Positions 1 to 8,274 of a stretch of 44,149 bases of DNA are shown here, piece after piece. The position numbers were made by a program, and so were the translations under genes. The notes under the pieces were generated by a model, which had not been told where the DNA came from, searched no databases, and worked only from the letters and a program-made list of their open reading frames with translations. The stretch covers positions 1 to 44,149 of the forward strand of contig JAFXMW010000014.1 of the NCBI GenBank assembly GCA_017530105.1. The letters run 5' to 3'. Each line of letters begins with the position of its first letter. The first letter of the stretch is position 1. The stretch comes from Bacteroidales bacterium. Its GTDB lineage: Bacteria > Bacteroidota > Bacteroidia > Bacteroidales > P3.

Positions 1-1
1 C

Positions 2-286
2 GACGGCATCCTGTATGCCAAGGAGATAAAGGTGACGCTCACCGACTGGCCCGACTTTGTGTTCAGCAATGGCTTCCGTCTGCTCTCCCTTGCCGAGACC
101 GAGTCTTACATCAAGGAGAACGGCCACCTGCCCGGAGTCCCCTCCGCCGCCGAGGTGGAAGAGAAGGGCATGAACGTGGGCGAGATGAACAAAGTGCTGC
201 TGCAGAAAGTGGAGGAACTGACCCTGCACGTGATTGAACTGCAGAAACAAATTGACGAATTAAAAACGCAACAAAATGAAAACTAA
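2..286 (+). CDS. C-terminal end of a tail-fibre/cell-surface-like protein (5' truncated by window edge)
   Basis: The frame is open from the first bases of the window (it reads DGILYAKEIKVTLTDWPDF), so the true start lies upstream; the in-frame GTG at 32 is internal. The visible part has the pattern GHLPGVPSAAEVEEKG followed by a short leucine-rich coiled coil (roughly LLQKVEELTLHVIELQKQ). This ending is common in Bacteroidota surface proteins annotated as tail-fibre or cell-wall-anchor-like, where it forms a C-terminal trimerising or chaperone-like module. No enzymatic motif is visible. The stop codon overlaps the start of the next gene, so the two are probably co-transcribed. Confidence 0.7.
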   Translation, partial: DGILYAKEIKVTLTDWPDFVFSNGFRLLSLAETESYIKENGHLPGVPSAAEVEEKGMNVGEMNKVLLQKVEELTLHVIELQKQIDELKTQQNEN

Positions 287-854
287 AAATATTACGTCTA
301 CTCCTATCGTCATAATAACCATATTGACAATGATTTTTTATGGATGCAAGGGGCAAGAGATTGAGCCTTTGCCATGCAACCCTTGGGCTCCGAAGGATTG
401 CGTCATTTCAAGAACAAATTACATCTCTCTTATTGAACTCCGGGATTTTTATGATAATATTCAATACAACGACTCAACAAAATTATCTTACCATGATAGT
501 ACCATAAAATTTTGGGGATGGGTGTACTATCACGGTTCGGAAGAACCTATTTTTGAGGCCGATTACAGCTCAACCCCTTTACAGGAATCCTGGTCACCGG
601 AAGCAGGGTATATAGTATTAGTGCCCAATGAAAATCATCACGGATACGACCAAAGCATCAGGATAGAATGGGATGATTCATTCTTGAAAAAACACCCTGG
701 ATTTTGCCAGAATTTTGACTCATATCTCCAAAAGAAATGGTATGTAACAATACAAATAGAATGTATACAAAACATTATTGGTTGGGAACCTTGCAATCAA
801 TTTGGTTTCCGCTTCCATGCAGTTTCTATCGACACAATAAGTAATAATAAATGA
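276..854 (+). CDS. Putative lipoprotein of unknown function
   Basis: A 192-residue protein with a short basic N-terminus (MKTKN), a hydrophobic stretch (PIVIITILTMIFYG) and a lipobox-like FYGC with the cysteine near residue 24, consistent with signal peptidase II processing and outer-membrane anchoring. The rest is rich in aromatic and acidic residues and has several cysteines, one in the lipobox and others near both ends. No family is recognised. The start overlaps the stop of the upstream gene by 11 nt, and the next gene begins 4 nt after its stop. Base composition is clearly more AT-rich than in the hydrogenase region, as for the next two genes. Confidence 0.6.
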   Translation: MKTKNITSTPIVIITILTMIFYGCKGQEIEPLPCNPWAPKDCVISRTNYISLIELRDFYDNIQYNDSTKLSYHDSTIKFWGWVYYHGSEEPIFEADYSSTPLQESWSPEAGYIVLVPNENHHGYDQSIRIEWDDSFLKKHPGFCQNFDSYLQKKWYVTIQIECIQNIIGWEPCNQFGFRFHAVSIDTISNNK

Positions 855-858
855 CGCT

Positions 859-2669
859 ATGAAAACCATCTTCAATACAATGATATTTTTTTTAACCTTG
901 GTCTCTACTGTATGCCTTAACGCACAACAAAAACAGCAGGTAACGCGCGACGAGGCAATTAATGTGGCTCTTACCCTATTAACAGGTTCAAATGTACCAA
1001 CCGGCAATAGCTTACGAAATATTAAATTAATGCAATAGAAAAAAACGATAGTTCAGGGAATATTGTTTTATTTGAAATTTCTACCGATGGTACTTCTTTG
1101 TTACTTTCTGGCAGCAAGGCTTGTTATCCTGTTTTGGCTAAGTACCAGACACATTCTGGATCATTACTGAATTGTTATAACGATTTATCAGAAAACCTGC
1201 GCAATTTCCTCGATGGGTATATTCAACAGATTTCATTCTGTTTCAACAACGATACAACAGTGCTTTACTACCAAGCTGTTTGGGACAGTTTGATCGAAGG
1301 AATAAACATTATGCAGAGAGACAATGTTTCAGTAGGACCTTTAGTCAGCACAAAATGGGGGCAGATGGGATGTAATACGGGAACTAGCGTGGGTTACGAG
1401 TATTCAATGCCCGACACTTGCAACTGTAATCATAATTGTCTTGCTGGTTGTGTTGCTGTGGCCATGGGACAGGTAATGAACTATTGGAAACATCCATCGC
1501 CTACCAATTGGAATTATTTTTTTGACTGGTGTAACATGTCAGACTTGTTAGAAGACATTTCCCCCTCTTTCTTTCAAAACAGAGATGCTATATCAAATCT
1601 GCTACGAGACTGTGGAGAGAAAGTTCATATGCATTACGGGTGTAATGGATCTGGAGCATACTTCGATTCTATCAGATCCGCTCTTGTTGATAATTATGAC
1701 TATTCTCGCAACGCCTCATACATTGAAAAAAACAGAATGAGCGATGACGATTGGATAAATTGTTTAAAGCAAGAAATCGACGCGGGAAGGCCTATACTTT
1801 ATAATGCAACTGGGTCATCTGGACATGCTTTCATCTGTGACGGTTATGGTAATGGCAATTTTTTTAATTTCAACTGGGGTTCCTGGGGGCAGGGCAATGG
1901 ATCATATCTTGTTGGTAATCTAACCCCCTATTTCAATGGCCAACAACATAGTTTTCTATCTGGGCATAAAGCTTTAATAGGAATCAAGCCCCAAAACCCA
2001 ATAATACTTTGCGACAGAAATGTGGAATTAGACGATTATTACAGACAATACGAGGACGAAATCTCAAATGGAACATATAACCCATGGGAAATAACTCCTG
2101 CCACGGTAACCAACCTAACAAGTGCGTCTATCAACTCTTCAGCATTATGGAGAACAATCCCAACAGGAGCAACATCAACATATAAGGCTCAGGAGTCCAT
2201 TACATTGAAGGATGGTTTCTCTGCGAAAAGCGGAGCCAGGTTTGTCGCAAAAATTGAACCCTGTATCAATTGTGGAAATTCGAGGAGTTCAATGAGCCAA
2301 AGAGAAGTCTCCCAAATGGACGTGAGCATTGGGCAACTGGGATGGAATGACCCCACTGGCGAACCATCAGATGAATTTCAAAGCAAGTCTCTGATGTCCT
2401 CTGCTGACAATGACAGCGAACACAACATCAACGTGTATCCCAATCCGACAGAGGGGCAGGTGGCGGTGGAGATTCCCCGGATGACCGAGGGGAAGGTAAG
2501 CATCCAAATAATGGATATATTCGGCAGACAGGTGATGGAATGTCACGAGGATGCAGCCACAGGTTCCTATCGGAAAACAATAGACGCATCTTCGTTACCG
2601 TCGGGATGCTACTATGTAGTAGTCTACATCAATGAAAAACAAGAAGTAAAATGCATTATTAAACAATAA
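859..2669 (+). CDS. C10-family (streptopain-like) cysteine peptidase with T9SS sorting domain, apparent frameshift near 1025
   Basis: The ATG at 859 begins a signal peptide (MKTIFNTMIFFLTLV...LNAQ) and a C10 propeptide start (VTRDEAINVALTLL), but this frame stops at 1036-1038. The other frame is open from 1026 (INAIEKNDSSGNIVLFEIS) and continues the propeptide to LLLSGSKACYPVLAKY, so one missing A in the run at 1024-1026 splits the gene. The peptidase domain has the catalytic-Cys motif AGCVAVAMGQVMNYW (Cys codon 1449-1451) and the His motif SSGHAFICDGYG (His codon 1824-1826), then NFNWGSWG. A spacer with an ESITLKDGFSAKSG segment precedes a C-terminal T9SS sorting domain (VYPNPTEGQVAVEIP to the end). 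Expected role: secreted or surface-anchored protease. The shift may be a real mutation or a homopolymer error. Confidence 0.85.
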
Positions 2670-2683
2670 ATTTAGTATCCATC

Positions 2684-3270
2684 ATGAAAAAAAAATTTTA
2701 TCACAATTATTGATTGCCACCTTAGTTTTAAGTGGCTGCACAAGGCATTGCATTGGATTCCCCAACGATATGTTACGACTTTATTTCCCATATTCAACTG
2801 GACAAACTATAACGTTTGTTGATGATTCAAGGGATACGGTTTCAGTTAATGTGACTGACATGACATTGTCACGGCCTTATTCACTTGAATGGAATGTTAA
2901 AGAAGAATGCTCTCCTACGTCAAATATAAAAATGTCGGGCATGATGGACAATAATGAATTTGAACTGCATTTTAATATTTTTCTTCATTCTCCCATAGAG
3001 CAAGAAGATGATGACTGGGCTACTAACAGTTCGATAATGTTTACAATGTTTACGTACTTTAATAGCCCAATGGCACACAATGCCTATACATTTTTAGATA
3101 CAACCGCACTCTTCCCGTCGGCAGACATACGAGGTCTGTATGATTCGATTATTCTCATAGGATCAACAAATTCGTTGGAAAGCAATATCGATACGCTTGT
3201 AATGGTGAAAAACAAAGGTCTGGCCAGTTTCAGCACCAGCGACGGACGGAAATATGTGCTGGCTGACTGA
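2684..3270 (+). CDS. Putative lipoprotein, start separated from body by a poly(A) frameshift
   Basis: The ATG at 2684 is followed by nine A residues and then stops after nine codons. Adding one A gives MKKKILSQLLIATLVLSGC, a textbook lipoprotein signal with lipobox LSGC, continuous with the open frame to 3270. The only start in the long frame is a TTG at 2710, in the middle of this signal peptide, so the ATG is the better start. The mature part (about 170 residues) matches no family I recognise. It lies 14 nt after the C10 peptidase stop and is probably its co-transcribed partner. Nine A's make this a plausible slippage (phase-variation) site or sequencing error. Confidence 0.6.
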
Positions 3271-3329
3271 GCAGTTCGGCTGCACTTTTTCTGTAGAAAA
3301 CCGTTGTGTTTGACAGGGTGCATGCCCAA

Positions 3330-3348
3330 GGGGGACGCCCCCTTTTTT
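3330..3348 (+). terminator. Rho-independent terminator
   Basis: GGGGG (3330-3334), loop ACG, CCCCC (3338-3342), then six T's. It closes the surface-protein island before the hydrogenase-associated operon. Confidence 0.75.
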
Positions 3349-3368
3349 GCATTTTTTTTGAAAATAAG

Positions 3369-3398
3369 TTGATATATCGATTTTTTTTTGTAAATTTG
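3369..3398 (+). promoter_or_regulatory. Bacteroidota-type promoter of the DRTGG/RsbW/H-cluster operon
   Basis: TTG at 3369-3371 and TAAATTTG at 3391-3398, 19 nt apart, match the -33/-7 consensus (TTTG ... TAnnTTTG). The DRTGG start codon follows 42 nt downstream. Confidence 0.6.
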
Positions 3399-3440
3399 CA
3401 GTCTCAAATTATCTTCAAATAATGTAAATCTGTTTATATC

Positions 3441-3782
3441 ATGACACTGCGAGAAATAGTTGAAAAGCTTAATGCTACAGTGTATCTGGGCGAGGGACGT
3501 CTGGATGAAGAAGTGACAACCGCCTTTGCGTCGGATTTGATGAGCGATGTGCTGACCCTGAAGGACACGCCTATGCTGATTACAGGCCTCTGCAATGTGC
3601 AGACCATCAGAACATGCGACATGGCCACGCTCGACATTGTGGTCTTTGTCCGCAACAAAAAGCCTACACCGGATATGATTGAGTTGGCCGAGGACAACGA
3701 CATGGTGTTGATTGCCACCAGTTATTCTATGTTCAAGACCTGCGGCCTGCTGTTTGATGCAGGTGTGCAGCCGTTATATTAA
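3441..3782 (+). CDS. DRTGG-domain protein associated with [FeFe] hydrogenase
   Basis: A 113-residue single-domain protein that starts MTLREIVEKLNATVYLG and contains AFASDLMSDVLTL and VVFVRNKKPTPDMIELAEDN. This matches the small stand-alone DRTGG domain (named after a motif seen next to CBS domains and phosphotransacetylases). Such proteins are often encoded beside [FeFe] hydrogenase genes in Clostridia and Bacteroidota; their molecular role is not established. First gene of an operon with the RsbW-like ATPase (22-nt gap) and the H-cluster-like protein. It is paralogous to the 111-residue protein at 42723-43058: both share the REIVEKLN/KELVEKLN start and the SDLMSDV/SDLLSDV core. Confidence 0.8.
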   Translation: MTLREIVEKLNATVYLGEGRLDEEVTTAFASDLMSDVLTLKDTPMLITGLCNVQTIRTCDMATLDIVVFVRNKKPTPDMIELAEDNDMVLIATSYSMFKTCGLLFDAGVQPLY

Positions 3783-3804
3783 TAATGTATAACATTCAGG
3801 TAAG

Positions 3805-4218
3805 ATGCATCAAGAATATACAGTTGTAGAAGGCGATTTCACCAATGCGGGCACCGCTTCGAGTTCGGTCAAGAAGACTTTGAAACAGCTGGGTGTCGCC
3901 CCGCAGGTTGTCAAACGGGTGGTGGTGGCTCTGTACGAGGCCGAAGTGAACGCCATAGCCCATGCCTACGGCGGCAAGGTGCTGGTGGACATCGAGGCCG
4001 ACAAAATCCACATGGTGGTGGCCGACAAAGGCCCCGGCATCCCCGACATAGCCCAGGCTATGCAGGAGGGCTACTCCACGGCACGGCCCGAGGTACGCGA
4101 CATGGGTTTCGGCGCCGGCATGGGTCTGCCCAATATGCAGAAGAATGTGGATGTGCTCAACGTCACCTCCGAGGTGGGGGTGGGCACGACGGTGGAGATG
4201 GTCGTCAATTTTGTTTAA
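3805..4218 (+). CDS. Anti-sigma-factor-like serine kinase (RsbW-type HATPase)
   Basis: A 137-residue GHKL ATPase domain with no sensor domain. The N-box is seen in ALYEAEVNAIAHAYGG, the G1 box in VADKGPGIPD and the G2 box in FGAGMGLPNMQKN, all in the order found in RsbW/SpoIIAB proteins. Known members bind ATP and phosphorylate or sequester a regulatory partner (an anti-anti-sigma or sigma factor). No partner with a STAS domain is visible here, so the target is unknown. It sits between the DRTGG protein and the H-cluster-like protein with gaps of only 22-23 nt, which suggests it transmits a signal sensed by one of them; this is inference. Confidence 0.85.
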   Translation: MHQEYTVVEGDFTNAGTASSSVKKTLKQLGVAPQVVKRVVVALYEAEVNAIAHAYGGKVLVDIEADKIHMVVADKGPGIPDIAQAMQEGYSTARPEVRDMGFGAGMGLPNMQKNVDVLNVTSEVGVGTTVEMVVNFV

Positions 4219-4241
4219 CCTATAGAATTGTTTGATAACTC

Positions 4242-5615
4242 ATGTTTTACCACGCCCTTGAAATAGACAATGGCAATTGCATCGGTTGTTCCCGTTGCAT
4301 GAAAATCTGCCCTACCGAAGCCATCCGTATCAGTAACGGGAAGGCTTTTATTATGGAAGACCGTTGCATTGACTGCGGCAAATGCCATGCGGCTTGTCCG
4401 GTGGATGCCATCTATATCAAACAGGACGACTTCAAGATGGTGCATGAGTTCCCACACTCCGTGGCTCTGTTGCCTGCGGTGTTTCTGGGACAGTTCCCCG
4501 ACGACATCAGGGTCTCGCGCATCTATGCCGCCTTGAAGGACTTGGGTTTCAAGCATGTGTTCGAGGTGGAGTCGGCGGCAGGTATCTACGCCGAGGTGAA
4601 GAACAGGTATGCCGCCGAGAACGACGATGACGGGCCGCTGATTTCCAGTTTCTGCCCCGCCATTGTGAGGCTGATACAAATCAAATACCCCTCGTTGGTG
4701 GGCAACATCATTCCGGTGAAGGCTCCGTTGGACATTTCGGCCATGTATGTGTTGAAAATGCTTACCGAGGAACGCGGGGTGCCGCGCGAGGAGATAGGGC
4801 TGTTCTACGTCACTCCCTGTGCCGCCAAGATTGCCGCCGTGAAGGCCCCGGTGGGAGAAAAACGCTCCATCATCGACGGTGTCATCAACATGGATTCGCT
4901 GTTCAATAAGGTCTACCGCAAGATTAAGGAGCAGGGCAAGGGCTATTCGTTCACAGCGTTGCAGACACCCCAGCTTTCGGCTGATGCCATCCTGTCGACT
5001 CTCACCAATGGCGAGAGGCGTATCAGCCTGGCCAAGCGGTCGTATGCCATCGACGGCATTGAGAATGTGATGGACTTTCTCGACAAACTGGAGAATGACG
5101 AGGTGGAGGGCGTGGAGTTCCTTGAACTGAGAGCCTGCGACCAGAGCTGTGCGGGAGCGTTGCTGTCGTGCGAGAACCGCTTCCTTTGCGGCGAGCGCAT
5201 GTATGCCCGTGCCCGCAAGGCTGCCGAGCGCGAGCGCAACGGCGAGATGGCACGTGCCCGCGAGATGGATGCCTATAAAGATTATCTGATAGAGAACTCC
5301 TTTGCCGAACCGGCACAGGCACGTTCGATGTTGACTTTGGACAAGGATTTGGCCAAGGCTTATCAGAAACTGGAGAAGATAAACAAGTTGAAAATGTATC
5401 TGCCGCAGGTGGACTGCGGCATGTGCGGAGCACCCACGTGCGAGGCCTTTGCCACCGACGTGGTGTGCAAGCAGGTGGGGCTGACCCGCTGCGTCTTTTA
5501 TCAGCGCCATCTCGAACGGCTGGACGACATCACCCGGCAGGAATGTCTTGCCGCCACCCGCTCAGTATGGGGCGAGGATCCCATAGGCGACAACGAGCCC
5601 CCTGAGGTGAAGTAG
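4242..5615 (+). CDS. Ferredoxin/[FeFe]-hydrogenase-like protein, probable sensory H-cluster protein
   Basis: A 457-residue protein. Residues 1-60 hold two [4Fe-4S] ferredoxin motifs (CIGCSRCMKICP and CIDCGKCHAACP). Residues 70-310 are the hydrogenase large-subunit C-terminal domain: L1 reads SSFCPAIV (Cys138), L2 TPCAAK (Cys193), L3 RACDQSCAGA (Cys299, Cys303). All four ligands of the H-cluster cubane are kept, but the proton-relay cysteine next to Cys138 is Phe137. Residues 392-417 form another Fe-S site (DCGMCGAPTC...C). Loss of the proton-relay Cys is known in HydS-type sensory [FeFe] proteins, so sensing is more likely than H2 turnover. Last gene of the operon; the 127-nt gap after it holds a large hairpin. 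Confidence 0.8.
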   Translation: MFYHALEIDNGNCIGCSRCMKICPTEAIRISNGKAFIMEDRCIDCGKCHAACPVDAIYIKQDDFKMVHEFPHSVALLPAVFLGQFPDDIRVSRIYAALKDLGFKHVFEVESAAGIYAEVKNRYAAENDDDGPLISSFCPAIVRLIQIKYPSLVGNIIPVKAPLDISAMYVLKMLTEERGVPREEIGLFYVTPCAAKIAAVKAPVGEKRSIIDGVINMDSLFNKVYRKIKEQGKGYSFTALQTPQLSADAILSTLTNGERRISLAKRSYAIDGIENVMDFLDKLENDEVEGVEFLELRACDQSCAGALLSCENRFLCGERMYARARKAAERERNGEMARAREMDAYKDYLIENSFAEPAQARSMLTLDKDLAKAYQKLEKINKLKMYLPQVDCGMCGAPTCEAFATDVVCKQVGLTRCVFYQRHLERLDDITRQECLAATRSVWGEDPIGDNEPPEVK

Positions 5616-5653
5616 CCTCGTTTCTTAGGTTTTTCATTCCTATTATATATTTG

Positions 5654-5697
5654 TATTACACCTGTTTCACATTTTTATGTGTAAAACAGGTGTAATA
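5654..5697. terminator. Bidirectional terminator between convergent genes
   Basis: TATTACACCTGTTT (5654-5667) pairs with AAACAGGTGTAATA (5684-5697). The stem continues ACA/TGT across one C-A mismatch and ends in a T-rich loop. It separates the H-cluster-like gene (+) from the helicase gene (-). Confidence 0.75.
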
Positions 5698-5742
5698 TAA
5701 GTAATTAATGGATGACTTGCGGGAGTGCGGCAGACGGCGGGT

Positions 5743-7680
5743 TTAGGCTTCGTCGTGGGGGTGCTGCGTGTCGGCGGAGTCGGGGGGTGGCAGGGTGACG
5801 AAGTCGCCGTGGGCTTGGAAGTGTTCGATGAGTTGGGCGTAGAAGCGGTGGCGTGAGAGGGTTTGGGCGTTGCCGACGATGATGAGTTTCATGCGGGCGC
5901 GGGTGATGGCTACGTTCATGCGGCGGAGGTCGTTGAGGAAGCCTATAGTGCCTTGGTCGTTGTCTCGCACCATGCTGATGACGATGACGTCGCGTTCCTG
6001 TCCTTGGAATCCGTCGACGCTGTTGACGGTGATTTGCCGGTTGAGGTGGCGGAAGAATTTCTGCCATTTGAGCAGGCGGCGGATGAGGCGCACTTGGGCG
6101 CGGTAGGGGGAGATGATGCCAAAGTCGATGCGCTCGTCGTGGATGCGTGAGGGGCCTATCATTTCGATGTAGTCGCGCACTACGTGGACGAGGAGGCGTG
6201 CTTCTTCGGAGTTGGTGCGGCTGAGGGTGCGGCTCTGTTTTTCGGCGAAGGCGCATTGGGAGGTGTCGATCCAGGTGAGCGGGGTGTCGAGTGGCGAGAC
6301 GAGGCGGTCGGCCACTTGGGGCGCGGCTTTGAGGCGGCCGTGGTAGAACCATTGGGAGGGGAAGTCCATGATGTCGCGGTTCATGCGGTATTGGGTGGTG
6401 AGGAGTGTGATGCAGTGGGGTTTGGTGTGCGCTATTTTTTGCATGAGGGTTTGGTCGAGGCCTCCGCGGGCGGCTTGGGGGCATTTGATGGTGGGTGGCA
6501 GTTGGCGGTGGTCGCCGCTGAGGATGACGCGGTCGGCTTTGAGTATGGCTGCCCAGCAGGCGGGTTCGAGGGCTTGGGCGGCTTCGTCGATGAAGAGGGT
6601 GGAGAAGCGGCGGTGTTCGAGGATGTGGTAGGCACTGCCTATGAGGGTGCAGGAGATGACGCGTGCTTGGTTGAAGAGGTCGCTTTGGATGCGGATTTCC
6701 AGTTCGGTGGCGCGGGAGCGGAGTTGTGCCAGGCGGGCGCGTTTTTCGCGTGAGAGGTCGGGGTTTTCGCGGGTTTGGTGCAGGGTGCGCCGGATGGCCC
6801 AAAGTTCGGAGTAGTCGGGGTGGGCGGCGTAGCGCCGTTCGTAGCTACATTCGAGCATTTCATCGCTCATGCGCAGGGGGTTGCCTATGCGGAGGACGTT
6901 GACTCCCCGTCGGGCGAGTTGTTCGCTTATCCAGTCGACGGCGGCGTTGCTGGGTGCGCACACCATTACTTGGGTTTCGCGTTGGAGGGTTTCGATGACG
7001 GCTTCGACAAGGGTGGTGGTTTTGCCTGTGCCCGGGGGGCCGTGGACGATGGCCACTTCCTGGGCTTCGATTACTTGTTGCACGGCGTTTTGCTGGTCGG
7101 GGTTGAGCCAGGGGAAGGAGAGTCGGGGAAGGTGGCGGAAGGAGGGTTGGAGGGGGCCGATGAGGGTGTCGCGGAGGTGGATGAATTTGGGGTTGTCGCT
7201 GCGCATGGCCGCCGAGAGGGCGTCGAGCATGACATTGTAGCTGGTGTTGTCGATGGTCATGAGGAGACCGAGGAGGTGGTTTTGGCTGTGGGTGAGGAGT
7301 GACTGGAGGGCGGCGCGATGGGGGACGGCAATGGTGAGGATGCCGGTGCCTGTTTCTTCGATGTAGTATTGGTTGGGCAGGGTGTGGAGGCCGGTGTTGG
7401 CGCCGTCGAGGTGGAAGAAAGCGATGGGTTTGCCGGGTTCGAAGTCGGTGTCGGGTTCGTCGTCGGAGACATCGAAAGTGACGGTGAGGACCATCTGGTC
7501 GAGGGCGTTGTAGGTTACTTTGCCGAGGGTGACGGGGTAGCGGCAGGAGGGTTCCTGGATTTGGGCGATATAGTGTGTTTGATTGAGCGAACGGGAATAG
7601 GCTTCCTGTTCGTAATGCATTTCGAGCCGCAGCAGTTCGGCCTGTTTTTGCAGTGCGTGGATGGGTGATGTTTTGTCCAT
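5743..7680 (-). CDS. UPF1/SMUBP-2-like superfamily 1 helicase
   Basis: A 645-residue protein with a complete set of SF1B helicase motifs: Walker A VHGPPGTGKTTTLVEA, Walker B FIDEAAQALEP, motif III GDHRQLPPT, motif IV region TQYRMNRDIMDFPS, motif V VDGFQGQERDVIVIS and motif VI NVAITRARMKLIIVGN. The N-terminal ~190 residues resemble the beta-barrel and stalk region of IGHMBP2-like proteins. Expected activity: ATP-dependent 5'-to-3' unwinding of DNA or RNA; the physiological substrate in bacteria is uncertain. It interrupts the hydrogenase-associated genes on the opposite strand. Its GC-rich, biased codon use leaves long open frames on the other strand, which are not genes. Confidence 0.9.
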   Translation of the reverse strand: MDKTSPIHALQKQAELLRLEMHYEQEAYSRSLNQTHYIAQIQEPSCRYPVTLGKVTYNALDQMVLTVTFDVSDDEPDTDFEPGKPIAFFHLDGANTGLHTLPNQYYIEETGTGILTIAVPHRAALQSLLTHSQNHLLGLLMTIDNTSYNVMLDALSAAMRSDNPKFIHLRDTLIGPLQPSFRHLPRLSFPWLNPDQQNAVQQVIEAQEVAIVHGPPGTGKTTTLVEAVIETLQRETQVMVCAPSNAAVDWISEQLARRGVNVLRIGNPLRMSDEMLECSYERRYAAHPDYSELWAIRRTLHQTRENPDLSREKRARLAQLRSRATELEIRIQSDLFNQARVISCTLIGSAYHILEHRRFSTLFIDEAAQALEPACWAAILKADRVILSGDHRQLPPTIKCPQAARGGLDQTLMQKIAHTKPHCITLLTTQYRMNRDIMDFPSQWFYHGRLKAAPQVADRLVSPLDTPLTWIDTSQCAFAEKQSRTLSRTNSEEARLLVHVVRDYIEMIGPSRIHDERIDFGIISPYRAQVRLIRRLLKWQKFFRHLNRQITVNSVDGFQGQERDVIVISMVRDNDQGTIGFLNDLRRMNVAITRARMKLIIVGNAQTLSRHRFYAQLIEHFQAHGDFVTLPPPDSADTQHPHDEA

Positions 7681-7738
7681 AATAGTGCGATTTTAACGAT
7701 AAAAGAATGAAAATATTTTTTTAATCAAATAAAATGTG

Positions 7739-7746
7739 TATCTTTG
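7739..7746 (+). promoter_or_regulatory. -7 element of the hydrogenase operon promoter
   Basis: TATCTTTG fits TAnnTTTG. No clear TTTG is seen at the expected -33 distance. The predicted transcript has a leader of about 105 nt before the first gene. Confidence 0.5.
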
Positions 7747-7847
7747 CAAAGTGCGATGCATATTGTGTGCAGTGTGTATATGCATGTGTATTAATTAAAT
7801 AAAGTATATAAACAGAATAATTATTAATCCCAATATTAATCCAAAAA

Positions 7848-7853
7848 GAAGGA
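7848..7853 (+). promoter_or_regulatory. Shine-Dalgarno site of the first hydrogenase operon gene
   Basis: AAGGAG lies 8 nt before the ATG at 7862. hydB also has GGAGG at 8263-8267, 7 nt before its ATG. Such strong sites are uncommon in Bacteroidota and support both start codons. Confidence 0.55.
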
Positions 7854-7861
7854 GTTTTCAT

Positions 7862-8257
7862 ATGACAAAAGTAAAATCATTAGCTGACCTCAAGGCAATG
7901 AGAGAGAAGCTTCAGTCGAATCTGGATGTTCGCGAAAAGGCGGAGAATCCTGAGTCGCTTGTGCAAATCAAAGTCGCTATGGCCACATGCGGTATTGCAG
8001 CCGGTGCCAAGCAAGTAATGGAACACATGATGGCTAAGGCTGATGAGCTCAAGATTGCTGCTGTCTTCACACAGACGGGTTGCATGGGTTACTGCCATGC
8101 CGAGCCTACGCTCGAAGTGCGTGTTCCCGGTAAGGACCCCATTGTTTTCGGTCACGTGGACAATGACCGCGCCGATGAGATTCTGACTAAATATGTCATG
8201 AATGGCGAACTGGTTGAGGGTATTATCCCTGTCAATTACGAAACTATCGATAAGTAA
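7862..8257 (+). CDS. Thioredoxin-like [2Fe-2S] ferredoxin-domain protein of the hydrogenase operon
   Basis: A 131-residue protein resembling the small thioredoxin-like ferredoxins often found with NAD-linked [FeFe] hydrogenases. The conserved parts are VAMATCGIAAGAKQVM, TQTGCMGYCHAEP and the VFGHVDNDRADEILTKYV tail. Only three cysteines fall in the cluster region (Cys43, Cys74, Cys78), because the usual second cysteine of the C-x4-C pair is Gly48; family members I recall share this ATCGIAAGA pattern. It may carry a [2Fe-2S] cluster with a non-Cys ligand, or be a scaffold. It lies 17 nt before hydB and has a good Shine-Dalgarno site, so it is the first gene of the operon. Confidence 0.8.
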   Translation: MTKVKSLADLKAMREKLQSNLDVREKAENPESLVQIKVAMATCGIAAGAKQVMEHMMAKADELKIAAVFTQTGCMGYCHAEPTLEVRVPGKDPIVFGHVDNDRADEILTKYVMNGELVEGIIPVNYETIDK

Positions 8258-8274
8258 AAAACGGAGGACACACT

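Noticed and set aside
4215-5510. 431-residue minus-strand frame opposite the H-cluster-like gene, and similar frames opposite hydB and hydA
   Set aside because: No recognisable domain; the plus-strand genes carry full Fe-S and catalytic motifs. These are antisense shadows.
5705-6802. Long open frame of 365 residues on the minus strand and long frames on the plus strand (e.g. 6184-6753) in the helicase region
   Set aside because: They overlap a helicase gene with a complete motif set in another frame, and their compositions are extreme (proline/arginine/histidine or glycine/valine-rich). They follow from the GC-biased codon use of the real gene.
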